The notes below the pieces were generated by a model. It was not told the origin of the DNA. It made no database searches and was given only the letters and a program-made list of their open reading frames with translations. This document shows positions 17,188-25,569 of a stretch of 64,000 nucleotides of DNA, one piece after another (positions within the stretch are counted from its first letter, which is position 1; each line of letters begins with the position of its first letter). The position numbers were made by a program, and so were the translations under genes. Source of the stretch: Ruminiclostridium hungatei (GTDB lineage: Bacteria; Bacillota; Clostridia; Acetivibrionales; DSM-1351); assembly GCF_002051585.1 (NCBI RefSeq), contig NZ_MZGX01000003.1:124001-188000 (forward strand). Reading direction: 5' to 3'.

Positions 17188-17796
17188 ATGGAGATAAAGC
17201 AGAACCAAATATTAAACTTTATAAATATAGTCAATGAACTCCCTGATGAAGCTTATCTGCTATCCATGGTAGCTTACGGAACGGCTCCTGTCATAAGGGA
17301 GGAGAAGCCCTCTTCCCTTATGACCTTTACAACGGCCGGAAGAAACCTGTATGAGCTTTGGAACAAGTTCGGCCTTGACGTTTGCAGGAATCTCGCCCTG
17401 GAATACACCCAGCTCCGAGACACCAAAGGCAGTGTAAGAGTGCTGTTTTTCAAGAGAAACTTATTGGACGACTGCCTTAACAAGAGGGATTGCCGGGATT
17501 TCCTGAACAGGATGGGCTATGCCTCAAAAATCACACTGGAACAATGCATATTAAAGCTCAAAGAACGGTTTGAGCACATATGTCCTCATGAAATAGGCAT
17601 ATTTTTGGGCATACCCGTGGAAGACGTTACAGGATTTATTTATCACAAAGGGGAAAACAGCTTGCTTTGCAGCTACTGGAAGGTTTATCACAACCCTGAA
17701 AATGCATTGCAACTGTTTAAGAACTTTGATAAGGCGAGACAGGATATTCGTGACCTAATTTCAAGCAACAACTTTAATTTCACAGATTGTGCTTAA
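17188..17796 (+). CDS. DUF3793 family protein
   Basis: 202 residues. Family-like stretches are LPDEAYLLSMVAYGTAPVI, then LRDTKGSVRVLFFKRNLLDDCL, and CPHEIGIFLGIPVEDVTGFI. The function is unknown; members are often next to flavodoxin and iron genes in clostridia. I chose the ATG at 17188 because GGGAAG is 8 nt before it; GTG 17179 and ATG 17182 are alternatives. Confidence 0.8.
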   Translation: MEIKQNQILNFINIVNELPDEAYLLSMVAYGTAPVIREEKPSSLMTFTTAGRNLYELWNKFGLDVCRNLALEYTQLRDTKGSVRVLFFKRNLLDDCLNKRDCRDFLNRMGYASKITLEQCILKLKERFEHICPHEIGIFLGIPVEDVTGFIYHKGENSLLCSYWKVYHNPENALQLFKNFDKARQDIRDLISSNNFNFTDCA

Positions 17797-17839
17797 AATT
17801 CAAGAATTCGTTGTCTCTGGTTTACGGAGGACAAAATAG

Positions 17840-18487
17840 GTGGGAAACTTTTTAAGGCATCTTTTTGAAAAGGAAAGGCTTCACGATGTAATTGAGTGTC
17901 TTACTACTGCCATGGATGCAAAGGACAAATATACAAGCGGGCATTCCAACAGGGTGGCGGATATGACCTATGATATAGCTAAGGAGTTGGGCCTTAAGGG
18001 CCATAGGCTTGAGACCATTCATCTGGCCGCACATTTGCATGACATCGGCAAGATAGGCATCTCTGAAAAAGTGCTTAACAAACCGGGGAAATTATCGCCG
18101 GCGGAATGGGAAGAAATAAAAAGGCATCCTGAAATAGGCTTTAATATTTTACATAAATCCCAGCACATGAAGGAAATATCCGAAATCGTACTGTATCACC
18201 ATGAACGCTGGGACGGGAAAGGCTATCCCGGAGGTCTTAAGGAGAATCAGATTCCGCCTGGGTCCCGGATAATCGCAGTGGCAGATTCCATTGACGCAAT
18301 GACTTTTGACAGGCCCTACCGCAGCGCTATGAGTTGGGCAGATTGCAAAAGGGAAATAATGAAGAACAGCGGAGTTCAGTTTGATCCCGAGGTAGTTAAG
18401 GCAATGTGGTCGGTTTGCGGTAAGTGGGTTTTTACAAATCAAGGTCCTCCGGCTTCAAATACCGAAAAAAATATTACAAATCTCTAA
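17840..18487 (+). CDS. HD-GYP domain phosphohydrolase
   Basis: 215 residues, nearly all HD-GYP domain. The metal ligands are in SGHSNRVADMTY, AAHLHDIGKIGI and HPEIGFNIL. HHERWDGKGYPGGL carries the GYP motif typical of cyclic-di-GMP (or cGAMP) phosphodiesterases. There is no sensor domain or membrane segment. The GTG start is 9 nt past GGAGG. Distance to DUF3793 is 43 nt, so it may be the last gene of the iron-responsive operon. Confidence 0.88.
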   Translation: MGNFLRHLFEKERLHDVIECLTTAMDAKDKYTSGHSNRVADMTYDIAKELGLKGHRLETIHLAAHLHDIGKIGISEKVLNKPGKLSPAEWEEIKRHPEIGFNILHKSQHMKEISEIVLYHHERWDGKGYPGGLKENQIPPGSRIIAVADSIDAMTFDRPYRSAMSWADCKREIMKNSGVQFDPEVVKAMWSVCGKWVFTNQGPPASNTEKNITNL

Positions 18488-18490
18488 AAG

Positions 18491-18545
18491 AGCAGAAGAT
18501 TACTGGGTTATTAGTATTAATAACAGTAAATTTTCTGCTTTTGAT
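18491..18545 (+). terminator. Intrinsic terminator after the HD-GYP gene
   Basis: Long hairpin: AGCAGAA (18491-18497) with TTCTGCT near 18533-18539, an inner TTACTG/CAGTAA part, and GTTATTA (18507-18513) with TAATAAC (18518-18524), followed by TTTTGATTTTT. The remaining 18546-18767 is AT-rich spacer with no gene that I can see; it presumably holds the promoter of the sugar-sensor genes. Confidence 0.8.
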
Positions 18546-18767
18546 TTTTAGCCGGGAAATGATTTTCCAAAACAAATAATAATAAGTTTAATAAATTTAC
18601 CAGGTTGTATTTAGTGAAATTTACTAAATTAGCACTATTTTAAGGTTGTATTATTTGTGTTTATTTGATAATCTTATATCGTAAATTTCTTTATTAAGAT
18701 TAACAACAGTCACCTTATATGTAAGTCACTATATGTGCGCTGCACTTGCAGCTAACCAGAGGTTATA

Positions 18768-19787
18768 ATGAACAAGAAGAAAAAGTTTGTTGTCTTATTT
18801 ATTTCCTTACTCTTCGTTCTAGCTATTTTTTCGGTAATTATGCTAATAAACCCCTTTAAAGAGGACATGGGCCCACTTGATGAAAAATTTGCCCAAAGCG
18901 TTGAAAAGCCTGATTACCATTTTGCAGTCATAGCACCCAGTTCATACGACCCCTTTTGGAATGATGTGAAAAAGGGAGCTTTCAAAGCTGCCAAGGAATT
19001 TAACGTAGCAGTGGAATTCAACAGTCCCAGGTTCACCAATCCTGAGGAAGAGCTGCAATACCTGAATATAGCAGTGGCATCAAACGTAGATGGAATTGCC
19101 ACCCATGTCCCTGATGAAAACATGTTCACACCGGTTATTAACAATTCCGTCAAAAGCAATATCCCCGTGGTCACCATAGAAAGCGATGCGAAGAATAGTG
19201 GGAGGCTTGCCTATATAGGAAACAACAATTATGAAGTTGGTTCTGTGGGCGGAAAGATGGTGGCAGAGGCTACCGGCGGAAACGCAAAGGTTGCCATAAT
19301 ACTCAACGGCTACAATCCCGAGGCCAGTGATGTGTCACAAAACCTTCGAGTGACAGGTTTCAAGGACGCCGTAAAGCAGTATAAGGGCAGGGTTGATGTT
19401 GCCGCCATCCGTATTTCAGGTATGGGTATTTTCAGTGCCGGAGAAATAGCAAATGAACTGATAATCAACAACCCCCAGATAAACACCATTTTTTGTACAA
19501 ACCCAAGGGATACCCTGGGAGTAATCCAAAAAATTGTTGACCTGAACAAGGTTGGCCAGATCAAGGTAATCGGCTATGGAAGCTATTCTGAAATTTTAAG
19601 GTATATAGAGAAAAATGTCATCTATGGAAGTGTGGTCAGCAATCCCCAGGAGATGGGCTATAAAGCTGTAAAAGCCCTGGTGGAGCTGAAAACTACCCGA
19701 AGGACACCTGCATATGTCGGCACTCAGGTTTATGCCGTAACAAAAGACAATGTGGATACACTCTCTGCTGAGGAAACAGGTAAATAG
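18768..19787 (+). CDS. Membrane-anchored periplasmic-type sugar-binding protein (sensor)
   Basis: 339 residues. One hydrophobic segment (about 7-27) with no lipobox cysteine suggests an N-terminal membrane anchor. The rest is a type I periplasmic binding fold: YHFAVIAPSSYDPFWNDVKKGAFKAA, then LNIAVASNVDGIATH, then AYIGNNNYEVGSVGGKMVAEA. It is followed 30 nt later by the histidine kinase and has no transporter of its own, so I infer that it presents sugar to the kinase. Confidence 0.85.
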   Translation: MNKKKKFVVLFISLLFVLAIFSVIMLINPFKEDMGPLDEKFAQSVEKPDYHFAVIAPSSYDPFWNDVKKGAFKAAKEFNVAVEFNSPRFTNPEEELQYLNIAVASNVDGIATHVPDENMFTPVINNSVKSNIPVVTIESDAKNSGRLAYIGNNNYEVGSVGGKMVAEATGGNAKVAIILNGYNPEASDVSQNLRVTGFKDAVKQYKGRVDVAAIRISGMGIFSAGEIANELIINNPQINTIFCTNPRDTLGVIQKIVDLNKVGQIKVIGYGSYSEILRYIEKNVIYGSVVSNPQEMGYKAVKALVELKTTRRTPAYVGTQVYAVTKDNVDTLSAEETGK

Positions 19788-19817
19788 GCTTAATACTATT
19801 TAATTAAGGATAGATAT

Positions 19818-21359
19818 ATGATAAAATTTGTCGGTAGATTGCTCAGAAAAAACAGAATACGTAAAAAGCTGATTCTTTATTTTATGATAACTACCATTCT
19901 TATGGCTGCAGCAAGTTTTTATACCTATTACAATGCAAAAATGCTTATGAATCAGATGGACTCACTTTTTGTCAGTAATATATCCCTGAATGAACTTCAG
20001 GGTACTGTTACAGATGTCCAACAGTACCTGGAAAGCTATTTGGACACAAGCCATTCCGACAGTTTCAGAGGATTGGCAGGGTCCAAGAACAAACTGCAGC
20101 AGTTGTCTCAAAGGCTGTCCCAGGAAGCGGACTACAGCCCTAACGGATTACTTCAGAGAGACATTACAAACATGATAAAAAATTATCTGGAGATTACAGA
20201 TAATGCTGTCCTGGCTAAACGTGCCCGTGATATAAACAGGTATACCTCCTATTATAATGATGCCAACAGGGTTTACGGCTATATTGACATGTATATCAGC
20301 AAGCTTAACAATGAACTTCTGAAGGAAAATACCCAGAGGTATCACGTAGTTGCAGGCAGGATAGACCTTGTCCAGATGATAAACATTGCCATCATTCTGG
20401 GAGTCATCCTGTTTAACCTCGTATTTATAATACTTATTACCTATAAAACAACTAAACCGATTATAAAGCTGTCCCAGGCAGCAAACGAAATATCCAGAGG
20501 CAATTTCGATGTACCTCAGGTAGAATTTGATACGGATGATGAAATAAGCGTCATGGCCAGCGCTTTTAATACCATGGCCTCAAGTATCAAGGATCATATA
20601 GGCGCTATTGAAGAGAGGGCCCTTCTGCAAAACAAGCTGAAGGAGCAGGAGCTGCAGAACCTTATTATGAAGACCCATTTGAAGGACGCAGAGCTTCAGG
20701 CACTTCAATCGCAAATCAACCCTCACTTTATATTCAACACCCTCAATACGGGTGCGCAAATTGCCATGATGGAAGGTGCAGATAAGACCTGTTATTTCAT
20801 AGAAAATGTAGCCAACCTCTTCAGATACAACCTTAAAAAGCTGGACAGGGCAGTGTCGCTGAGAGAAGAAATAGACAACATCAGCACCTATATCTATATA
20901 TTGAAAACCCGGTTTACCGACAGGATTCAATTTATTGAAGATATCCCGCCCGACATGCCGGATATAGAAATGCCCTGCATGATACTGCAGCCAATTGTGG
21001 AAAATGCTTTTATTCACGGTATCGGCAATACGGAGGCAGGAGGCATCATAGCTCTTTCGGCAAAGAGCCATAAAACCTGTGTGGAGGTAACGGTATCCGA
21101 CAATGGTGCGGGAATGGTCCAGGAAAAGATAGACAAACTGCTTGGAAAAGGGCAAACGGAAGTCCAGAGCCAGGACCAGACCGGCGGTGTGGAAGCAAAA
21201 AAAGGGCATACCACAGGAATCGGTATGGGAAATGTAATCAGCAGGCTCAATTTATTTTACGGTCAGGACAATATAGTCAGTATTGACAGCGCACCCGGAA
21301 TGGGAACCTCTGTCCGCTTGAGAATTCCGGTAGGCGTAAAGGAGGAGGCACATGTATAA
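19818..21359 (+). CDS. YesM-type sensor histidine kinase
   Basis: 513 residues. Transmembrane helices at about 15-33 and 190-212 flank a helical extracellular domain. A HAMP domain (KPIIKLSQAANEISRGNFD) and a coiled coil follow. The His_kinase domain has LQSQINPHFIFNTLN with the phospho-acceptor His. The ATPase part has PIVENAFIHGIG (N box) and VSDNGAGM (G1). Such kinases sense extracellular sugars, often with a binding protein. Its end overlaps the response regulator by 8 nt. Confidence 0.94.
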   Translation: MIKFVGRLLRKNRIRKKLILYFMITTILMAAASFYTYYNAKMLMNQMDSLFVSNISLNELQGTVTDVQQYLESYLDTSHSDSFRGLAGSKNKLQQLSQRLSQEADYSPNGLLQRDITNMIKNYLEITDNAVLAKRARDINRYTSYYNDANRVYGYIDMYISKLNNELLKENTQRYHVVAGRIDLVQMINIAIILGVILFNLVFIILITYKTTKPIIKLSQAANEISRGNFDVPQVEFDTDDEISVMASAFNTMASSIKDHIGAIEERALLQNKLKEQELQNLIMKTHLKDAELQALQSQINPHFIFNTLNTGAQIAMMEGADKTCYFIENVANLFRYNLKKLDRAVSLREEIDNISTYIYILKTRFTDRIQFIEDIPPDMPDIEMPCMILQPIVENAFIHGIGNTEAGGIIALSAKSHKTCVEVTVSDNGAGMVQEKIDKLLGKGQTEVQSQDQTGGVEAKKGHTTGIGMGNVISRLNLFYGQDNIVSIDSAPGMGTSVRLRIPVGVKEEAHV

Positions 21360-22974
21360 GTTATTGATTGCCGATGATGAACAGATTGTAATAGATTCTC
21401 TCTCGTTTATAGTAAATAAAAGCTTCTCCGGCGTATTCCAGATAGAGTCTGCCCGTTCGGGCAGAGAAGCCATAGAAAAGGCCGAACGCTTTATACCGGA
21501 TATTATATTCATGGATATAAACATGCCGGGAATAAACGGTATTGAGGCTATCCGGGAGCTGCGGGGAAAACTGCGGGATTGTGTTTTTGTCATTCTTACT
21601 GCCTTTGACCAGTTCGACTTTGCAAAGGATGCCCTGAAGCTGGGTGTCTCAGAATACCTGCTGAAACCGGTCAACAGGGAAAAAATCATCTCTACCCTTC
21701 AAAAAAGTATTGATGATATTGAAAAGGAGCGAAGCAAGAGAAAAAAAGAGCTGGATATGAAGGAAAAAATGGAGAATATCCTTCCCATTTTGGAAAACGG
21801 CTTTATTTATTCCCTGCTTTTTTTAGACGACAACTCAAAGGAACTGGAGAACTACCGCAATATCTTTGAGATAGAGGAAAACGGCGGGTACATCATGACC
21901 ATTGAATTTGCACAATCCAACGACTGCGGGCATATGGTAAACAGAATAGGCCTCAGCATAAAAAGTCAATCCTTCTATCCTTACCTTCGGGATATAATGA
22001 AGGGCAGGTGCAGGTGTTTCATGGGCCCTGCGATTTTAAACAGGATTATCGTATATATACCTGCGCAAACCGAGGTTGAAGAGTATTCAAGAAGACTGGA
22101 GGCAGTGAGCATTGCAGAATATGTCTATAATCAGATTTCCCAGAAGGTGGATGCTGATTTTTATATTGGCATAGGCCGCTGCTACGACAGCTTTGACAAT
22201 ATATGCCCCTCCTATGAAGAATCTCTGCGTGCCATTCACTTCATGAACGGAACCGGAATTCTCCATATTTCGGACATACCTACTGAAAAAGAGCTTCCGG
22301 CCGAAAAGTATCCCATGTCAAAGGAAAAGCTGCTATTGGAAAAAGCTGCTCTGGGAAACAGGGATGAGTGTATACAGGCCTTTAGTCATATATTCGAATG
22401 GCTGACAATAGAATACTATGGGTCGGTTAATAAAATCAGGGCCAAGCTTATGGAAATTATGATTCTTTTGCACCGGCTGGCCTATGACTATAATATCTCT
22501 CAAAATCCTGACAGTATTGACCTGATATCGGAACTTCAGAAGCTGGATACCCTCACCGAATTAAAACATTGGTGCCTAGAAAGAATAGATTTTATAACCA
22601 ACGGCATTTCCGAAGCCAGGGAAAAGAAGACCAATTCTCTGATTGTAAAGGCCGTTGAATATATTAAGGAAAACTACAGAGGAGAGCTCACCCTCGAAGA
22701 GGTATCCAGAGAAGTGAATATAAGCCCTCACTATTTCAGCAAGCTCTTTAAGGATGAAATGGGAGAAAACTTTATTGACTATCTTACCAATCTGAGAATC
22801 GGAAAAGCTAAGGACATCATGAAGAACAGTCTTATGAGCGTAAAAGAAATATGCTATGAAATCGGTTATGGCGACCCTAATTATTTCAGCAGAATATTCA
22901 AAAAGGCGGTTGGAGTAACACCAACCGAATACAGGGACAGTCTTCTATACATGAGCAAGGATGGTGTTTCTTAA
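21352..22974 (+). CDS. YesN-type response regulator with AraC DNA-binding domain
   Basis: 540 residues. The receiver domain begins YKLLIADDEQIVIDS, and the phospho-acceptor Asp is in IIFMDINMPG. A middle helical region follows. The C-terminal AraC/XylS double helix-turn-helix ends with IGYGDPNYFSRIFKKAVGVTPTEYR. It is coupled to the kinase by overlap. The likely target is the adjacent xylFGH promoter region (inference). Confidence 0.94.
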   Translation: MYKLLIADDEQIVIDSLSFIVNKSFSGVFQIESARSGREAIEKAERFIPDIIFMDINMPGINGIEAIRELRGKLRDCVFVILTAFDQFDFAKDALKLGVSEYLLKPVNREKIISTLQKSIDDIEKERSKRKKELDMKEKMENILPILENGFIYSLLFLDDNSKELENYRNIFEIEENGGYIMTIEFAQSNDCGHMVNRIGLSIKSQSFYPYLRDIMKGRCRCFMGPAILNRIIVYIPAQTEVEEYSRRLEAVSIAEYVYNQISQKVDADFYIGIGRCYDSFDNICPSYEESLRAIHFMNGTGILHISDIPTEKELPAEKYPMSKEKLLLEKAALGNRDECIQAFSHIFEWLTIEYYGSVNKIRAKLMEIMILLHRLAYDYNISQNPDSIDLISELQKLDTLTELKHWCLERIDFITNGISEAREKKTNSLIVKAVEYIKENYRGELTLEEVSREVNISPHYFSKLFKDEMGENFIDYLTNLRIGKAKDIMKNSLMSVKEICYEIGYGDPNYFSRIFKKAVGVTPTEYRDSLLYMSKDGVS

Positions 22975-24045
22975 ATGAAAAAAGTTCGGTTAAAGGTCTT
23001 GATGTTAGGATCAGTATTAATTTTGGCAATGCTTTTCTCTCCCGGCTGTTCCACCGGCCCGGAGAAAAACAGCCCTGCCGGTAAAAACGGTAAAATTACA
23101 ATCGGCTTCTCGCTGGCAACCTTGCAGGAGGAACGCTGGCAGCGTGACATGGACATACTTGTGGCCAAAGCAAAGGCCAAGGGCGCAGATGTTATTGTCC
23201 AGAACTCCAACAACAATATAGACGATCAGATCAAGCAGGTTAAATACCTGCTTGACCAAAACATTGATATACTTCTGATCGTACCTCAGGACGCCGAGAA
23301 ATCTGCCGAAGCCGTAGATCTTGCCAAAAAGAAGGGTATCAAGGTCATCTGTTATGACCGCCTTATCAAGAATGCAAATACAGACTTCTATGTCTCCTTT
23401 GACAATACCAAGATCGGGGAGTACATGGCTTCGATGATGGTATCAAAAGTGCCTATGGGAAACTACATCATAGTCAACGGGGCCAAGACCGACTATAACA
23501 GTTACATGTACAATCAGGGCTATAAAAACATTCTGGATAAATATATCTATGATAAATCCATAAAAATAGTAGATGAAATATGGGCTAACGACTGGCGGCC
23601 GGAAGATTCGTTCAAATGTGTGGAAAAGGCCCTTCAAGGCGGTAAAAAAATCGATGCCATCCTGGCAGCCAATGACAGCCTAGCCGGTGCTGCCATAGAA
23701 GCTCTTTCAGAGCAGCAGTTGGCCGGAAAGGTCTCTGTGGCAGGCCATGATGCAGATATTTCAGGCTGCCAGCGTGTGGCGGAGGGAACGCAGCTAATGA
23801 CCGTCTACAAGCCTATTGACCAGCTCGCGGAAAAAGCGGTGGATGTTGCTCTCGGATTGCTCAAAAACAATTATTATGCAAGCAATACATATATCAGCGA
23901 CGGTGAAAACGATATCCCCTACGCAAAGGTTGAGCCTATCGTGGTAACAAAGGACAACCTTGTGGACACAGTGATAAATGACGGATTTCACAGGCTTGAA
24001 GATGTGTATTTGAATGTCCCCAGGGATCAATGGCCTGTGAAATAA
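22975..24045 (+). CDS. XylF-like sugar-binding lipoprotein, second copy
   Basis: 356 residues. A signal peptide with lipobox FSPGC (Cys25) is followed by a type I periplasmic binding fold clearly paralogous to the downstream XylF: ITIGFSLATLQEERWQRD against the XylF IGLSLPTQQEERWVRD, plus FYVSFDNTKIGEYMA and ILAANDSLAGAAIEALSEQQ. The start ATG directly follows the response regulator stop (TAAATG). It is cut off from xylFGH by a terminator, so it may work in sensing or as an alternate subunit. Confidence 0.88.
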   Translation: MKKVRLKVLMLGSVLILAMLFSPGCSTGPEKNSPAGKNGKITIGFSLATLQEERWQRDMDILVAKAKAKGADVIVQNSNNNIDDQIKQVKYLLDQNIDILLIVPQDAEKSAEAVDLAKKKGIKVICYDRLIKNANTDFYVSFDNTKIGEYMASMMVSKVPMGNYIIVNGAKTDYNSYMYNQGYKNILDKYIYDKSIKIVDEIWANDWRPEDSFKCVEKALQGGKKIDAILAANDSLAGAAIEALSEQQLAGKVSVAGHDADISGCQRVAEGTQLMTVYKPIDQLAEKAVDVALGLLKNNYYASNTYISDGENDIPYAKVEPIVVTKDNLVDTVINDGFHRLEDVYLNVPRDQWPVK

Positions 24046-24083
24046 GCCGGTCAGCTATAAATAAATACTTGTGCCTTCAGTAA

Positions 24084-24120
24084 AAGACTATGCCTGTTCA
24101 TTACATGCATGGTCTTTTTT
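24084..24120 (+). terminator. Intrinsic terminator before xylF
   Basis: 10-bp stem AAGACTATGC (24084-24093) with GCATGGTCTT (24107-24116), one G-U pair, then a T6 tract. It ends the sensor-kinase-regulator-binding protein transcript. Confidence 0.85.
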
Positions 24121-24167
24121 ATTCCATGTATTTTTACGCATCTGCCTTCCTTCGGCTCCGGGCTTAC

Positions 24168-24187
24168 TTATTTTAATATTAAAATAA
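24168..24187. promoter_or_regulatory. 20-bp palindrome in the xylF upstream region
   Basis: Perfect palindrome TTATTTTAATATTAAAATAA. It lies 166 nt before the xylF start, just upstream of a possible promoter (TTGTCA at 24200-24205 with a weak -10 near 24223-24230). It may bind the response regulator or another dimeric factor. The rest of 24121-24353 shows no gene. Confidence 0.45.
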
Positions 24188-24353
24188 TGCTAGGCATTGT
24201 TGTCATAAAAAAAATCATAGCAATTATGGTAAGACCTTAGTAATTCTCTCTAGCGACTTGAGTCCCCTGATGATATATCCTGTTAATGTACCGCAACGAA
24301 GCTGGTAACAGCCCTGTTGCATAAGAAAATATTACATTTCGGGAGGATTGTAT

Positions 24354-25427
24354 ATGAAAAAATCAGTACGTATAGCTGCTATGGCTTTAGCAGGTATTAT
24401 GTCGATCTCGCTATTTGCAGGCTGCGGCGCTAACAATTCATCAGGTAGTTCAGCAAGTAACAGTTCAACCGCAACATCTTCTCCAGCAAAAGACAAGAAA
24501 ATAAAGATCGGTCTTTCTCTTCCAACACAGCAGGAGGAAAGATGGGTCAGAGACAAAGCTACTATGGAAGAAGCTGCAAAGAAAGCAGGAGTTGAGATTG
24601 CTGTTCAGGTTGCAAACATGGATGCTGCAAAGCAGGATTCACAGGTTGAAAATCTGATTTCTCAAGGCATTGACGTATTAATCCTTGCTCCGCATGATGC
24701 CAAGGCAGCAGCCTCCACAGTTGACAAAGCTCACAAGGCAGGCATCAAGGTTATTGCTTACGACAGACTTGTAATGGGTACTGATGTGGATGTTTATCTT
24801 TCCTTCGACAACGTGAAGGTTGGAGAACTCCAGGGAAAATGGTTAACCGAACACCTGGATAAGGGTAACATAGTATGGCTGGCAGGTTCTCCTACAGATA
24901 ATAATGCAACTCTCTTCAAGCAGGGCGCTGCCAAATACCTGCAGCCCAAGATAGACAGCGGAGACTATAAAGTTGTTATGGAACAGCCCGTTGTTGACTG
25001 GAAACCGGATAACGCACTCAAATTAATGGAAAATGCTTTAACTGCCAACAACAATAATGTTCAGGGCGTACTTGCTCCCAATGACGGTACAGCCGGCGGA
25101 TGTATTCAGGCTTTAGCGGCTCAGGGCCTGGCAGGAAAGGTGCCCATAACCGGTCAGGACTCTGAATTGTCTGCTGCAAAGAGAATAGTTGAAGGTACTC
25201 AGGGTATGACTGTATTCAAGGATACCAGAAAGCTCGGTGAAGCAGCAATAGACGCAGCAATTAAAATGGCCAAGGGTGAAGATCCCGGAGCCGATCAGAA
25301 GGTAAACAATGAAAAAATGGATGTTCCTTCAATTCTTTTGGCTGCCGAAGCCGTTGATAAAACCAATATAGACAAGATACTTATCGACAGCGGCTACCTG
25401 AAGAAGGAAGATGTTTACTCCAAATAA
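24354..25427 (+). CDS. xylF: Xylose-type ABC transporter substrate-binding lipoprotein
   Basis: 357 residues. A signal peptide with lipobox LFAGC is followed by a Ser/Ala/Thr-rich linker, then the sugar-binding fold: IKIGLSLPTQQEERWVRDKA, VYLSFDNVKVGELQGKWL and VLAPNDGTAGGCIQALAAQG. These match XylF, the D-xylose-binding protein. The exact sugar in this organism is inferred. GGGAGG precedes the ATG at 24354; the TTG at 24348 is less likely. First gene of xylFGH. Confidence 0.9.
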   Translation: MKKSVRIAAMALAGIMSISLFAGCGANNSSGSSASNSSTATSSPAKDKKIKIGLSLPTQQEERWVRDKATMEEAAKKAGVEIAVQVANMDAAKQDSQVENLISQGIDVLILAPHDAKAAASTVDKAHKAGIKVIAYDRLVMGTDVDVYLSFDNVKVGELQGKWLTEHLDKGNIVWLAGSPTDNNATLFKQGAAKYLQPKIDSGDYKVVMEQPVVDWKPDNALKLMENALTANNNNVQGVLAPNDGTAGGCIQALAAQGLAGKVPITGQDSELSAAKRIVEGTQGMTVFKDTRKLGEAAIDAAIKMAKGEDPGADQKVNNEKMDVPSILLAAEAVDKTNIDKILIDSGYLKKEDVYSK

Positions 25428-25569
25428 TATAAAAAGTTACTGAAAACTTTATGGGGGAATGGCAGACATGTTGTTCCCCCATAAAGAATTTATTGCATTA
25501 TGACTCACATCCAAGTGCACTCAGGCGTACTTGACACTAGAAATAAGGATGCCCCTACTGGAGGTTATT

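Noticed and set aside
20580-21209. 209-residue minus-strand reading frame
   Set aside because: Antisense to the histidine kinase catalytic region.
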